From positions 37,826,970 through 37,890,969 of the forward strand of contig OX393579.1 in NCBI GenBank assembly GCA_947652605.1: a DNA stretch of 64,000 bases. Reading direction: 5' to 3'. A program made the translations under genes and the position numbers. How positions within the stretch are numbered: the first letter of the stretch is position 1; each line of letters opens with the position of its first letter. Source of the DNA: Elmis aenea. Taxonomy: Eukaryota > Arthropoda > Insecta > Coleoptera > Elmidae. Below are positions 23,340-34,925 of the stretch, in pieces. The notes beneath the pieces were generated by a model. The model worked only from the letters and a program-made list of their open reading frames with translations. It was not told the DNA's origin and did not search any database.

Positions 23340-24040
23340 GTCTTTAATATACACAATAACGAAAAACCTCGACCACATGCAATCAATATTATCTGTAGTT
23401 TTGTAGTAAATGGTTAAAAATTTTAAAGAGATGTGATTGAGTGACAATTAATTGCTAACTACCATCAACAGAATTTATTTTCGTCTTGTACAAGTTTCAT
23501 AATTTTGTTAATATCCAAATTGATTCTATACACTTGTTCCCTCTTGTCACTTATTAAAGTAGTGAAAACGTGTTTTGTACAATTTGGGAGCAATGTTTCT
23601 TTTAATCTGTTCGCCAGTTAGTGTCGAATTTAATACGGTTATTGTATTAGTATGAGTCAACCACACGTAAGGCTTTTATAACATCTGTTCAATTCTTTAG
23701 TAATGAAAATTGAAATATAATTATCTTAAGTTTTTGTACATAATTACCATGACCTCTACAAAATATTACATTAGGTTAAAATAAATAGCTACATAACCTT
23801 CGTCACTGCAACTGACGCATACCAAAGTTCATGTTTTTATTAAATTGTATTTTTGAGACACCTATCACATATAAACGTCTCTTTTGTTTCCATAAAATCT
23901 CTATTTCCGAATCAAGCACTGACAGCAAGAGGATCTTTCCAAAACAAATGACACTCGTCTTCACCGTCGGAGGTTATTTTTATCTCTAAGTATTTTTTGA
24001 ATTAATATATGTTTAGTGAATAAAATGTTCATTGTTTTAG
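23340..24040. other. No gene seen
   Basis: AT-rich spacer; no supported feature. Confidence 0.45.
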
Positions 24041-24180
24041 ACTATCAGTTTTAACGAAATTTTAGTTCTTTGTGGGGTATCTCAGTAACTATCATGCTTA
24101 TTAACGTAATAGTTAGCGAATATCTCATTTGAATATAATTTCTGGAGCTACTTTTTCGAGATAAATTCTTTGTCATAAAA
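24041..24180 (+). mobile_element. Second fragment of the 22.17-kb MITE family
   Basis: GTATCTCAGTAACT, AACGTAATAGTTAGCG and CTACTTTTTCGAGATAAATTC correspond in order to the first 110 bp of the fragment at 22166. The matching right end may be the TTATTAAGATGCCCTG|TA at 25955-25976, but the ~1.8 kb between them could not be linked. Confidence 0.45.
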
Positions 24181-24834
24181 CAGTTTTTTCCCTACAGACT
24201 AAAAATAAAACTATATAAAAATTTTACCGTTTAATTTTTCAAAATCGAACAAAATGTAATGAAGTTTTGATGGTTATCTTAAAACAGAGTTTAAACTATT
24301 ATTCAGATTTTTTTTGTCATATTTGAGAAATGAAGCCAACTTGCAATTTTTAAATAAGACCCGTAGTAGGTCACAATATTATTAAAAAATAAATTTTCTC
24401 AACTCACTGTAAATACACACTTTTTATGTCGATGGTAACAATAACAAAAATGTAACTATTTTAATGAAAACTTCATAGTTCTTAAAAAAAAAACGCAAAG
24501 ATGAAAAAACTATACATTTTGAGTTAAACTGCAAAACTTTTTTGTAAATATTTTCAAAGGTGGTTAAATGTACAGCGTCATTTAAAAAGTCTGCTACAAA
24601 TGGAAAAGTTTTTTATTACCGATTTCTCTGAAAATTTTATCTTTAATAAAAGGTGGTGCCTGGCCTAAAACTTTAAAGATAAATAAAAGTGACACTAGAT
24701 TTTAGTAATTTAAAGAATATTTACAAGACTAAAGTTCCCTTATTATAGGTAAAGATTATTTAGAATTAAAAACTACGACAAAATATTAATTTTGATGTTT
24801 AAATTCCAATTATTATTTGTGAATTATCAGTAGT

Positions 24835-25008
24835 AATATAACAAGTGCATTGAAAATTATCGATAATTTTCGGTAAATATGCCTGAATGCAAGTTGAGCT
24901 GAAAAAATCACGAGTGCACGACGTGCACGACTGATTTTTTCTGCTTCAACTTGCATGAGTGAAGATTTGTCAAAAATTATAGATTATTTTCAATGCACTT
25001 GTTATATT
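24835..25008. repeat. Near-perfect ~175-bp hairpin
   Basis: AATATAACAAGTGCATTGAA on the left pairs with its complement on the right, and the stem continues through ATGCAAGTTGA...GCTGAAAAAATCA to a centre at CGAGTGCACGACGTGCACGA. Loose bulges occur near 24870. No reading frame. The flanking TATAACAAG/CTTGTTATA ends recall the 40.2-kb inverted block (TACATAACAAGAG), but this is weak. Likely a small fold-back MITE. Confidence 0.8.
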
Positions 25009-25199
25009 TTGTCAGAAAATTTCCTTCACCTAACCCTAACCTATCTGTCAAATTAAAATGTTGTTTAATTTAGATAAATTAAAGTACACCTACTACTTAC
25101 TGCGATTGTTATTATTAATAGATCATTTATAACTAAGTTTTAATTCAAGAATTATATTTTAATAAAAATTAATGTACCAAATAGTATTTAGGTACATAC

Positions 25200-25600
25200 A
25201 TAATCTGTTATGTCAAATTTTACAAGTACTGTCAGAGTGGTGTGTCAGGGGTGTGGTTTAATCTATATTAAAGTAACGTTATTGGTCGCCGACATCTGTC
25301 AAAAAATTATCAAGACCAAAATACCTTGTTCCCTCTCCAAATTTATATTTTCCACCAATCAAAAACTCAGATTTCTTAGAAACGACCAGTGTATGATTAT
25401 GTTTATTGGCCGTTTAAAGGAAATCTGAGTTTGTTATTGGTCAAAAACGCAAATTTGACAGGAGGATCAACTCCTGGCAGAGGAATGTAAAATTATTACC
25501 GTGTAATATTGCTCCTATTGGTAGTCTCTAAAAGATTTAAGATTAGTGATTGGTTGAAAACGCAAATTTGACAGGTGAAGGGAATTTTCGATATAACAGA
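25200..25600. repeat. Dispersed short direct repeats around ATTGGT..AAAACGCAAATTTGACAGG
   Basis: TTGGTCAAAAACGCAAATTT at about 25437 and TTGGTTGAAAACGCAAATTT at about 25551, both followed by GACAGG, are near copies 115 bp apart. Similar shorter versions and inverted forms (CACCAATCAAAAACTCAGATTT) lie upstream. The open frame 25210-25428 covers this repeat and is not supported as a gene. Confidence 0.4.
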
Positions 25601-26366
25601 AAATTGTATACCTGATAAAAGTTGTTGCATGATCCAAAACTAATTTAAAGATAAATAAAAGTTCGATAAAAATGCATATGACACAAAAAATTTAAATAAC
25701 TAAAATTAACGTATCAGAAACTTTTGTTCTGTTTACTTAAAAAAACAACAATACCATTCATGGCCAACTCGTTAGAAAAATTGTTTTTGTTGGGCTAGGT
25801 CAAATTATGCGATATGCAATTGCAACTGAAAAGCAGATTTAATATATTTCTATAAATATCAAGTTTGACTTAAAAAATCAGCTGAAAGTTTCATATATAA
25901 TTTTTTTCAGCCATCAAATCATTCACTTAAAACATTTGAGACTGTCACTTATTAAGATGCCCTGTATGTAACTCATTGCAAATTTACACCACTCTCTATC
26001 TCTTGTATTAGACAAGGTCCTCATAATGGCCTAATATAATATAATCTGATTTAATGCCATATAGTGTCGTGATGTTTTGCACTGATCTTTAACGTTGTCT
26101 CACTTATTTATTGCTTTTGTGTTATTGGACGGTCGCATGTCTAGTGATAATAATACCTATCAACATGCAAACTCGAATAACAAGTATAATATCAATTGTA
26201 AAACATATCAAATGTATGATCCTTAAACTTTGATATTGATAACTCTATTATTATACACAACACTTTACAATTGATCTGATATACTTACATACGTATACAT
26301 AAAATTATCATTACATTGATATTGCAGCATTTAAAAAAATATATTATGTTACCTAATGTAAACATA
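25601..26366. other. No gene seen; includes a possible MITE end at 25955-25976
   Basis: AT-rich. A CCCTG|TA terminus is visible at 25970-25976 but its partner is uncertain (see 24041). Confidence 0.4.
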
Positions 26367-26890
26367 TAGGGTGTTTGAAATTCGACTTTAAGCATGGGGT
26401 TGTCGTTTATGACAATAGCTACAGTATAGGTTTGAATTTTGAAAAGTTGCTAAATTTGGTGCTCATTAATAATTCGAGGAGAAATTGGAAATATTTCAAA
26501 CAGTAACCAAGAAAATTAGGAAAAACCGAAAAATACGATTTTTTAAAGTCTTCCTTAATTCCTTTGTTGTATAAAATATTTGAAATGTGTAAAAACATTC
26601 TTTGAGCAACTGTTTACGTCGAATCGGATAGTAATCACAATTTTTTCTTAGGTCGATTCGTTGGTTTCATGACAAACAACTTAATTTTTTGTTGTTGGCG
26701 CAATTTTTGCCATTTACATAATCAAATAATTTTTTTTTCTGAATTTATTGATGTCACGCATGTGTTTTACGTCTACATTCATTGACAAATTTAAAAAAAA
26801 ATCGTTTTGAACAACATCCACTATTAATGAGGTGGGCCGCTCGTTTTTATCGTTTCCATGACAACCAATCAACAAACTAAAAATATTTAA
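26367..26890 (+). mobile_element. Diverged single arm of the 27.2-kb fold-back family
   Basis: Starts TAGGGTGTTTGAAATTCGAC and follows the left arm of the element at 27187 in order: GGCGCAATTTTTGCCATTTA, ATAATCAAATAA, GGTGGGCCGCTCGTT and TTTCCATGACAACCAATCAA. It is more diverged than the two arms at 27.2-28.7 kb are from each other. No right partner was found, so it is a solo arm or a truncated copy. Confidence 0.75.
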
Positions 26891-27186
26891 TGCCTATTTA
26901 TGTACTTGTTATCTTGAGTTATGGTAGGCAATAATCAATCTTCAGATTAAATTTAGATTTTTGCTGACGGACGCCACCTGGTGTACCATTTTATAATATC
27001 GTCAAGGAAAAGAAGTGATTGAAATAATAAAATTATGAAAATAACTGAAAAAAAATTAAATCTGTCACGGAAAATGAAAACAATTGGAAGCGTGATATAA
27101 AATTTGAGTGCAAAATTTATTGTTTAAACCGATTTTTGTTTAATATAGCTACACATACAAAAAAATTAGTCTTCAAATGCTTTATA

Positions 27187-28670
27187 CAGGGTTATTCAAA
27201 TTCGAGGCCCACCATGGGGATCTCGCTTATTGTAATAGCTAGAGTGTAGGTTTAAATTTGGCAAAGTTGCTAAATTCGATGCTCATTGATAATCCAAAGA
27301 GAAATTGGAAATATCTCAAACCGTATCCAAGAAAATTAAGAAAAACTGGAAAATGCGATTTTTGAAAATCGTCTATAACTCCTTTGGAATTTGAAATATT
27401 TTAAATGTGTAAAGACATTGCCCAAGCAACTTTTCAAGCCGAATCGAATGGTCATCACTAGATGCTAGATCGATTCGTTTTTGTTTTATGACAACCAACT
27501 TTGTTTTTGCTTATGGGCGCAATTTTTGCTATTTACATAATCAAATAGAATTACTTTTTCTGAATCCATTGAGATATCACACATGGTATTTGACTTCTAC
27601 ATTAATTGTCAAATTTGAAAAAATACGTTTCAAACAATAACTATCAATCAGGTAGGCCGGTCATTGTAGTTTATGTTGTTTCCATGACAACCAATCAACA
27701 AACTCAAAGTTTTGAAAGCCTATTATTTGTCACATTAATAAATTCGTAAATATTAACTTTAATAGCAAAGAAAAACGCGATATGTTCCGAATTTTTTATA
27801 CCGTTCTTTTAAGTTTTGTTATACTTTATCACATGCTTAATACAAATTTACTTAAGTTTCTGTTTAACATAGAAAAATAGTGTTTTTTCCGGATATGTTT
27901 GTAATAAAAATGTTTTTTTTTATTGTTATCTGAAACCTTTCTGCCATATTTTTCTCTAATTTTAGCAAAAGCCTCATATTTCCCTGTTTCTGTCCAACGA
28001 ACAAAAATATGTGTGCGAGGGTTGTCTTCTATCTGGATATGTTTCTGCATATCGTTGACTTAACAGTGTAGAGTTCCTATTCAATGAATAAAAAATTAAA
28101 GTTCATTTTTACGAATTTATTAATGTGACAAGTAACAGACTTTTAGTTTGTTGATTGGTAGTCATGGAGAAACAACATAAACTACAATGACCGACCGACC
28201 TGATTTATAGTTGTTATTGTTGAAACCGTATTTTTTCAAATTTGACAATTAATGTAGAAGTCAAATACCATGTGTGATATCTCAATGGATTCAGAAAAAT
28301 AAATGCTATTTGATTATGTAAATAGCAAAAATTGCGCCCATAAGCAAAAACAAAGTTGGTTGTCATAAAACAAAAACGAATCGATCTAGCAAAAATTTGT
28401 GATGACCATTCGATTCGGCTTGAAAAGTTGCTTGGGCAATTTCTTTACACATTTAAAATATTTCAAATTCCAAAGGAGTTATAGACGATTTTCAAAAATC
28501 GCATTTTCCAGTTTTTCTTAATTTTCTTGGATACGGTTTGAGATATTTCCAATTTCTCTTTGGATTATCAATGAGCATCGAATTTAGCAACTTTGCCAAA
28601 TTTAAACCTACACTCTAGCTATTATAATAAGCGAGATCCCCATGGTGGGCCTCGAATTTGAATAACCCTG
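27187..28670. mobile_element. Fold-back element with ~570-bp arms and ~330-bp loop
   Basis: Ends are TA|CAGGGTTATTCAAATTCGAG and its complement followed by TA; TA also lies outside at 27183-27184 and 28673-28674. Arms run 27187-27764 and 28093-28670 and are nearly identical over most of their length (GATCTCGCTTATT, CCAAGAAAATTAAGAAAAAC, GGCGCAATTTTTGCTATTTA, GTTTATGTTGTTTCCATGAC). The loop has one short open frame (see 27829-28050). CAGGG ends and TA duplication place it in the Tc1/mariner superfamily, as a non-autonomous fold-back. The high arm identity suggests recent formation or arm conversion. Confidence 0.9.
27829..28050 (-). CDS. Short unidentified open frame in the fold-back loop
   Basis: A 73-codon minus-strand frame starting at ATG (28050) lies wholly in the loop of the 27.2-28.7 kb element. 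It is strongly basic (MQKHIQIEDNPRTHIFV..., then K-rich and YYKHIRKKHYF). The composition is less low-complexity than most chance frames here, with a WTETGKYEAFAKIREKYG segment, but I recognise no domain. It could be a residue of a protein the ancestral element once carried, captured DNA, or chance. Tandem K and Y codons are common in AT-rich frames, which keeps confidence low. Confidence 0.25.
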   Translation of the reverse strand: MQKHIQIEDNPRTHIFVRWTETGKYEAFAKIREKYGRKVSDNNKKKHFYYKHIRKKHYFSMLNRNLSKFVLSM

Positions 28671-28679
28671 TATAGGTTT

Positions 28680-29820
28680 TATAAACCTGATGTTTCACTA
28701 ATCGTCACAATTTACGATATATATTAATATTCTTATATAATTCATTGGCGAATTATTTTCTTTGATGCTAATTTTCGAGTATACATTTTATTTAAGCAGC
28801 ATGAAAAAGATTAAGCTTAATTCCGTTTTTAACAAATAAATATATTTTTGACTTGCAAAAAAAGTTTATAACGTCGACAGCAAAAAAAAAGTTTTCATTT
28901 TAAGCTATGAAACAAGATTAACATTTTCACACTTGATCGTTGAAACAAAGATAGCAATCTGAAATTGTTGAGTACAAAATAAATAGGATTAGTCAAATAT
29001 TTGCCCACAAAATTGAAGTTCTACTAGAGAACATGAAATTACATTAAAACCCTAGCATTTGCTTTAGTTCTCTAAAGGTCAAGATCAACCATTTTAATCT
29101 CATTCGTAAAGTTCTTAAATTGTTAAATATTTAATAAATAACGCCTGTCGTAAGCGCTTTTTTTTTCTTCTACTAATCTTATGAGACCACACGAAATATG
29201 TTTTACCTCGAAGCAAAGCCTATTTTACAAAATTTTATAACAGAATATTAAAGTTTTTAGTACTCCTATGTTGAATTTATAAAAATACGCTTTGAATAAA
29301 TGATTCAGCTAAAGTTTTTTTTGTGGTAAAAGGTTCTTTTACTTTATATATTATTCTAAAGAATCATACAGAACTCTTTCTAAAGTTTTATCTCTAGTCT
29401 TAAGGGATAGACGTGTTTTTCCTCAGTGTATATACGAGTGCAACTTGGATCCCATTAAATCTACTCGTTTCATTTTTCTCATGTTACAATAATGAGATTT
29501 TTGTTATTTGAACTTGCTAAGCAGATGTTCAAGAAGTTTTTATTTTTCGTTTTGCTGATTATCGTCCTTATTCCAGGAAATGCAACCAATATTCAGTACT
29601 GTGGAAGATTCCCATTACTGTTATATAATCGTGTAGTTTAGTTTTTTACTTCTAAGTCATTATTTTCTCCATTTTGTAAGCTGTATAACGAGAAAATTAG
29701 AACATACTTCTCCTATTGCTCTAATTTCTACCTACATGATCGTCATAAAAACATACGTGGGTGGATTAAAACACACATACATTCGTGATATTTGGTGTCT
29801 TATAATATGAAACTTAAACC
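28680..29820. other. No gene seen
   Basis: AT-rich spacer between the fold-back element and the piggyBac element. Confidence 0.5.
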
Positions 29821-32100
29821 TTAACCCTGCTGCGTTGTTCATTACCGCTACACCCATAAGGTGCTCGGGTCCAAAATGACCCATAGCTGCTAAAACCATT
29901 GTAATACTAATGCAATTTACAAATTAGGTATGTTAACAAGTATCATACTTACTTACTTGTGTATAAAAACAAAACGTAATAAATAAAAAATATATTTGGA
30001 ATAATTCGACGTTTGCTCCTAATATAAAATAAAGATTTGCACCAATTGTTTCTTGTAACAGCATTTTTGACACTTTGTGCACAAATTTAAACTTTTGTTA
30101 TCTGTTTCTGAACACAAATAGCGTCTAGGTACCTCTTTTTTTGGCTTGGGTTGTAATACTCGCAGAAGCTTCATTGCCATCAGGTGTGAAGTGTACTAAT
30201 TCAAATTTGAATTTTTCGATTATGTTTTTTGCAGCCCTGTCTCTCGGAAGATGAGTTCGCCTTTTAATTTGAGTCTTCACCATCGACATCCCGAGATTTT
30301 CCGAAAAGAGTCTGCGTCTCCTAGTATTTTTGCAGGTATTATTGGCCTGGGTATATAAAACATACGCATTGTAGGCAGGTATGTCAAGAATATTGTAAAA
30401 TACTACCATTGACCATCGGTTTGTTTTTCTTTTTGTTGAGTAGCAGGCAACTGCTTTGTCCATTGTATCAACAGATCCTTTTGTTCGATTGTAATCCAGA
30501 ATAATTGTAGGCTTTTTACCTGGTCCGTCAGATACTGATTTATCAGAATGGAATGTATTTTGTAATACGACGCGTTTATTTGATTTTGCCGGTGTGTATG
30601 CTACCAAAGTTATATTAGATGTAAACGCAAATTTTGAAGTCATATTAGGAACATTTTTTGTTTGCAACAATACTGGTGGAATAGACAGTTTGTTTTTCCG
30701 TAGGGTACCAATTATTGTAATATTCCTTTTGAGCAACATTTGTCCAAGTTGATGCGATGTAAAAAAATTGTCGCAAGTAAGAATATGTCCTTTCAAACCG
30801 TAACATAAGTCGATTACAACTCTCATTTCCTGATTCCTGGGTTCTCCTGGAGTTTTACCAGTGTCGGGTTGAACATTCCATACATACGACGTTTTATTAT
30901 CACATAAAACCCAAAATTTAAGTCCATATCTTGCAGGTTTGTTTGGCATATACTGCCTAAATGGGCACCTATCCCTAAATCCTACTAATTGTTCATTAAC
31001 CGTGACATAAGCATAGGGATTGGACAAATTCGGCAAAATTTCTACCCATTTGGTCCAAACTTCTCTAATTGGCGCAAATGTATTACTTCTTCTCCTTTTA
31101 ACTCTGGTTTTCCTATTGTCAAATCTAATAACCCTTGACATTTTTTTGAAATATTCCAGAGACATTGTCGCGCGAAAAATGCTTCTTCCTCTTTCTGCGT
31201 CTCATAAACTTTCAGTGGATTCATTTTTAGATTTAAAACATCTGCCAAAATCAGACCAAGCAGGCAAGTAAATCGTCTGAATCAAAATTTTTCCATTCTT
31301 CTTTATAAACACGACTACCTTCCAAATTGATATTTACCAGAACAATATTTTGAATAAAAGGCGGAAAAAATAAAATAAATGCAGACAATTCATCATACAC
31401 TCGCGAAGAAGCGTATCTGGTAAGTCCTGGAGCTAGCGACGAAACATTTTGTGCCTAATGTCTTCCTCTTTGTACTAACGGTTCAGAAAACCATTGAATT
31501 TTGAGATCTTTTGACCACATACTTTGTGAATGTACCTATATAGCTACATTTGCAGGTTCATCGTGATCAGATTGGGAATATTCGACAACAGAAAGATTTG
31601 CTTCTATTTCTGAACACTCTCCGCCCTCTGAAAACTCCCATTCATCAGAAGAATCATTTGGGTAAAACGTTCACTATCAAAATCATAGATTGCTGCTTCT
31701 AATTAACTTTCTGTCAGGCGGCGTGAAGGGCCGGGTTTTTCAAAAGCCATCTCAAAAACACTAATTGCAACCTAAGCAACAGCTAATGAACTGATAAGAG
31801 GCGCGATCTACAACGGGTGGAAGGGACTGCATGCAAGTCGCAACTTGTTGCAAGCAATATTGACGTAGTCATAGTGTTATTTTATTATAGGACAAAACTG
31901 ACCTAAAAATCTAGGTGTGAAAATATTTATGCCATAAAAATCTATATGTTTATAATGAAGACATTAACAGAAAACGAGAGCTACTAACGTTAAAAACAAA
32001 GTCAAGAAACCTCACAGTCAGATACACCAGATGCCTGGATAAAATGTTAAGAACAAATAGGTTTGGTTTTGGGTCAAAAAAGACCCGAACAACGCACGAG
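29821..32100 (-). mobile_element. piggyBac element with degraded right end
   Basis: TTAA at 29821-29824 is followed by CCCTGCTGCGTTGTTC. The right side ends GGGTCAAAAAAGACCCGAAC then AACGCACGAG, which shares GAACAACGCA (inverted) with the left end but lacks the final CAGGG-TTAA. Both ends also carry subterminal GGGTC/GACCC motifs. Mariner-like sequence starts right after, so the right terminus was probably lost. The transposase gene inside is on the minus strand. TTAA, CCC start and gene content agree on piggyBac. Confidence 0.85.
30019..31750 (-). pseudogene. piggyBac transposase (DDE_Tnp_1_7 type), broken
   Basis: This would be the DDE-type enzyme that cuts and rejoins the element at TTAA. 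The main open frame (31165-30125, 346 aa) covers most of the catalytic domain: TVNEQLVGFRDRCPFRQYMP, GHILTCDNFFTS and TKGSVDTMDKAV then KRKTNRWSMVVFYNILDIPA. In the family the first catalytic Asp sits in (I/V)DEQLLGFRGRC; here it is Asn57 (codon at 30997-30995), a single G>A change. The second (D132) and third (D233) are kept. Upstream, an N-terminal start MAFEKPGPSRRLTES at 31750 is followed by a stop and an acidic stretch in other frames. Downstream, a 7-A run puts the C-terminal cysteine-rich finger (RRYLCSETDNKS then CTKCQKCC) one frame away, ending at 30019. Catalytic loss, stops and frameshifts mark a pseudogene. Confidence 0.88.
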
Positions 32101-32790
32101 ATGTTTGCCGTGGTTCCTTACTACGGAGCATAAACAAATTCGACAACAAATTTTCCAGCAGTATTGCATCTGAAATTAAGCAAATTTATGCGGAGATTTA
32201 TCACAACAGATGTGATATGGGTTCATCACTATTCACTACAGACAAAAGAACAATCGAAGCAATGAAAACTCCGCCTCCGAGGAAGGCGAAGAACATCACT
32301 TCAGTTGAAAAGGTCGTTGCGTCAGTATTTTGGGACCCATCATTGACTACCTTTTAATTTGTAAGGCTATAACGGGGGAGTGCTGTGCTAATTTACTAGA
32401 TCGATTAAAGCAAAAAATTATGGAAACAAAAAGATTTGTCGATGAAAAGGCAGTTATTTTTTAATGACAAAGCACCGCTTCCTTGTTTTGAACTGTTCCA
32501 TACATAATTGAAGAACTGGTCTTGAAACTGATTTCCCTTGCACCTTATTCTTCAGTGTGACCACGTCCGATTACTATCTGTTTCCAAACTAAAAAAACAC
32601 TTGGCAGGACAAAAATGTTTATCAAATGAGAAGGTCGTAGCGGCTATAGATGCTTTTTTTTGTCTACAAAGAGGACATGAAAATGGAACATTGATGGAAT
32701 ACATTTATTGTGCATCGAAAAGATTATACAGAAACATAAAATTGATTGTTATCCTTTGTCTTTATGCAAGACGGCGAACTTTTCAATCCA
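32100..32790 (+). pseudogene. mariner transposase relic (DD34D type)
   Basis: Across several frames the plus strand reads RRFITTDVIWVHHYSLQTKE and QSKQ then a stop, VEKVVASVFWDPSLTTF, LDRLKQKIMETKRF, VIF then NDKAP, SDYYLFPN and KKHLAGQKCLSNEKVVAAID. These are the ordered mariner motifs (F.TTDETWIHHY.P..K..SKQW; FWD; HQDNAP; SDYYLFP.LK..L.G..F..N). The three catalytic Asp codons (TTD, NDKAP, SDYY) survive as sequence. Several frameshifts and stops make it non-functional. It starts directly at the truncated piggyBac end. The open frame 32538-32828 is its last part. Confidence 0.85.
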
Positions 32791-32829
32791 GCCACGTATA
32801 TAAAATTTTAGTAACATACGAATCGTAAG

Positions 32830-33536
32830 CCTGGATTAGCATTTAGTCAGCATATATTGGACCACTCATGTAGATCCACGTTTTTACCAGCCATGCATAT
32901 CGAACGATTGCATAAAATAGTAGATTAACGGGCTTTTACCATAACGCAGTGTTTTTTAAAAATTGTTTAGCGTAATCCTTGGGCTCCGTGAAGCGTAAAT
33001 AAAGTTTCCGCCGGAAAAAAATCGAGATAGAAATTTTACACAAAATGTGCAGCAGTTTTTTTTAATTAACATCATAATTTCGAATGTATGTTAATATCAT
33101 TATTTGCAATTTTTTTCAGCCGCTGTTTAAGACGCAAGACGGTATTCTCGCTTAACTTAAAAGTTTTGAAGTGGAGATGGGTAAGTAATTTGGCACTGAA
33201 TCTAATTTTGAACAGCAAATTGACATACTCTTTTTATTTTAAAAGTAATTTAGGATTTCTTATACTCTACAGATTCTACACTATTTTATTTAATCCTAGG
33301 TGTAGAACTGTTTAATTGTGCTGATTTTGGTTTTTCACCCTTTTTTGTCCTGTTCTAACTTTTTTATCTCTTCTCATTTGATTCTATTGCAATTTTTTTT
33401 TAAAGTCGTGTTACCAGTTTTTTCTGGATCTACCGTTTAGTTTTTTCTTTGAGACCTTGCTTTGTAGGCTTTTCTGATTAACCCAGTTGTCTATCTTGTA
33501 TTTTTGTTTCAACTGGCTTTGTCTGTAGCTGGTCTC
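32830..33536. other. No gene seen
   Basis: AT-rich; the 75-codon frame 33088-33315 has no recognisable domain. Confidence 0.45.
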
Positions 33537-34075
33537 TACAAGGTGTTTGAAATTCGTGTTTAGGCATGGGGATCTTGCCTATTATCATAGCTAGGCAAAG
33601 CTGCTAAATTCGGTGCTTATTAATAATTCAAAGAGATATTGAAAATAAATTATAACCGAGAAATTGAAGAAAACCCGATAAATACTATTTTTAAAAATCG
33701 TCTATAACAATTATTCTTTTGGAGTATGAAATATTAAAAGGTGTAAAAATATTGCCCAAGCAACTTTTAAAGCCGAACCGGACAGCAATCACTTTTTTCC
33801 CCCAAGTCGATTCGATTTTGTTTTGTGTTTATTTTATCTAATGTGCACAATTTTTGCTATATACATAATCGAATGGATTTTTTTTCTGAACACGTTGATG
33901 TGTCACACATAGTATTTACTTGTACGTTGATTGTCAAATTTAAAAAAATGCGTTTTGGGCAATATTATAACTTTCTTGGTTTTTATCGTTCAAATGTTTC
34001 AAAAATACCGCTGTCAACCTTCATAGCCTACTCGAAAATATTACGTAGCCGGAATAATTTACAATAAAATCGCGA
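33537..34075 (+). mobile_element. Diverged arm of the 27.2-kb fold-back family
   Basis: Starts AAGGTGTTTGAAATTCGTG and follows GGCATGGGGATCTTGCCTATT, CTAAATTCGGTGCTTATTAA, GCCCAAGCAACTTTTAAAGC and GTGCACAATTTTTGCTATAT in the same order as the left arm of 27187-28670. No opposite arm was found. The open frame 33825-34067 overlaps it and is not called. Confidence 0.7.
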
Positions 34076-34631
34076 TAACTCGAAAAACATTACTTTTAGG
34101 TATAAAACATGGTAAATGTTTTTGAAAGACAATCAAATTTTCTACAAGACTGTGTAAAAATATGCAGAGTGTTGTATTTAAGAAAAATGAGTTATCGATA
34201 TTTAAAGTTTCACGGGTTTGTTCAAACGTAAAAAACAGGCTGTATAATATTTTTTAAATGTAGCTTGTGCAAAGTGTTAAATAATCTATTGTCAATCTAA
34301 TTTTCAAACGAAATTCTACTGCCTTTTTAAATAACTTAAATGTTAGAAAAAATTGAAAGTGCTGTATCGCTCAAAACCGAAAACGGTTGACCTTAGACCC
34401 ATATAACCTTTTACATTTTTAAAGTAAGTTTTAAGAGAAATCCAAAAATGTAAAAATATACAGATGTTGTATTTAAAATTTCAAAGTTAAGGTCCGTTTC
34501 CGGTTAAACGAGAAGTTAATATTATAATCGAATCCGGCAAATACCATTACGCTTAGATACAAAATTTCGTTGCTATATCTGCAATAGTGTTCTAGATATT
34601 TGTCTGTTTCCATACTTTTTGCGCATCCCTG
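34076..34631. mobile_element. Possible MITE with CCCTG|TA right end
   Basis: The segment ends TTTGCGCATCCCTG|TA at 34631, and its interior has the GATAACTCGAAAAACATTAC kind of sequence common in insect repeats. I could not find the left end, so the extent is a guess. Confidence 0.35.
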
Positions 34632-34689
34632 TATTTATAATTTTACATAGTCTTGTAGAAAATTTGATTTCAACATTTCTGGTTGCGCC

Positions 34690-34925
34690 ACTGCGTGCAC
34701 AAGCGTTGCAAATACCACCTTTGTTACCACTTCTACTTTTGTTTCCTTTGGAATTTCTCTATGCCCCTTAAGTGTGATCTTATGTAATTAGTTCTTTGTT
34801 GTGATGATCATCGTTTTTGTTGTTTCTGCATTTATTTCCATGTCGATATTTACCAATTTACGGTTTAAAGTGTCTATGTTATGTTGGAGAGTCCTTTTCC
34901 GTTTTCGTGACATGTCGTCTGTGAA
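34690..34925 (-). pseudogene. LINE RT relic, inverted
   Basis: The minus strand reads TDDMSRKRKRTLQHNIDTLN, then KLVNIDMEINAETTKTMII and, after a stop, REIPKETKVEVVTKVVFATL. It aligns in order with the 46.9-48.2 kb LINE (FADDMV...LQHNLETLN..L..INMKINTEKTKTMIV ... VPKTTKVEVVKKVVTPAL). An inner stretch is missing, and a stop and frame shift make it dead. The open frame on the other strand (34801-35028) is a shadow. Confidence 0.75.

Noticed and set aside
25031..25050. CCTAACCCTAACC as a telomere repeat
   Set aside because: Only two imperfect units; too short to support.
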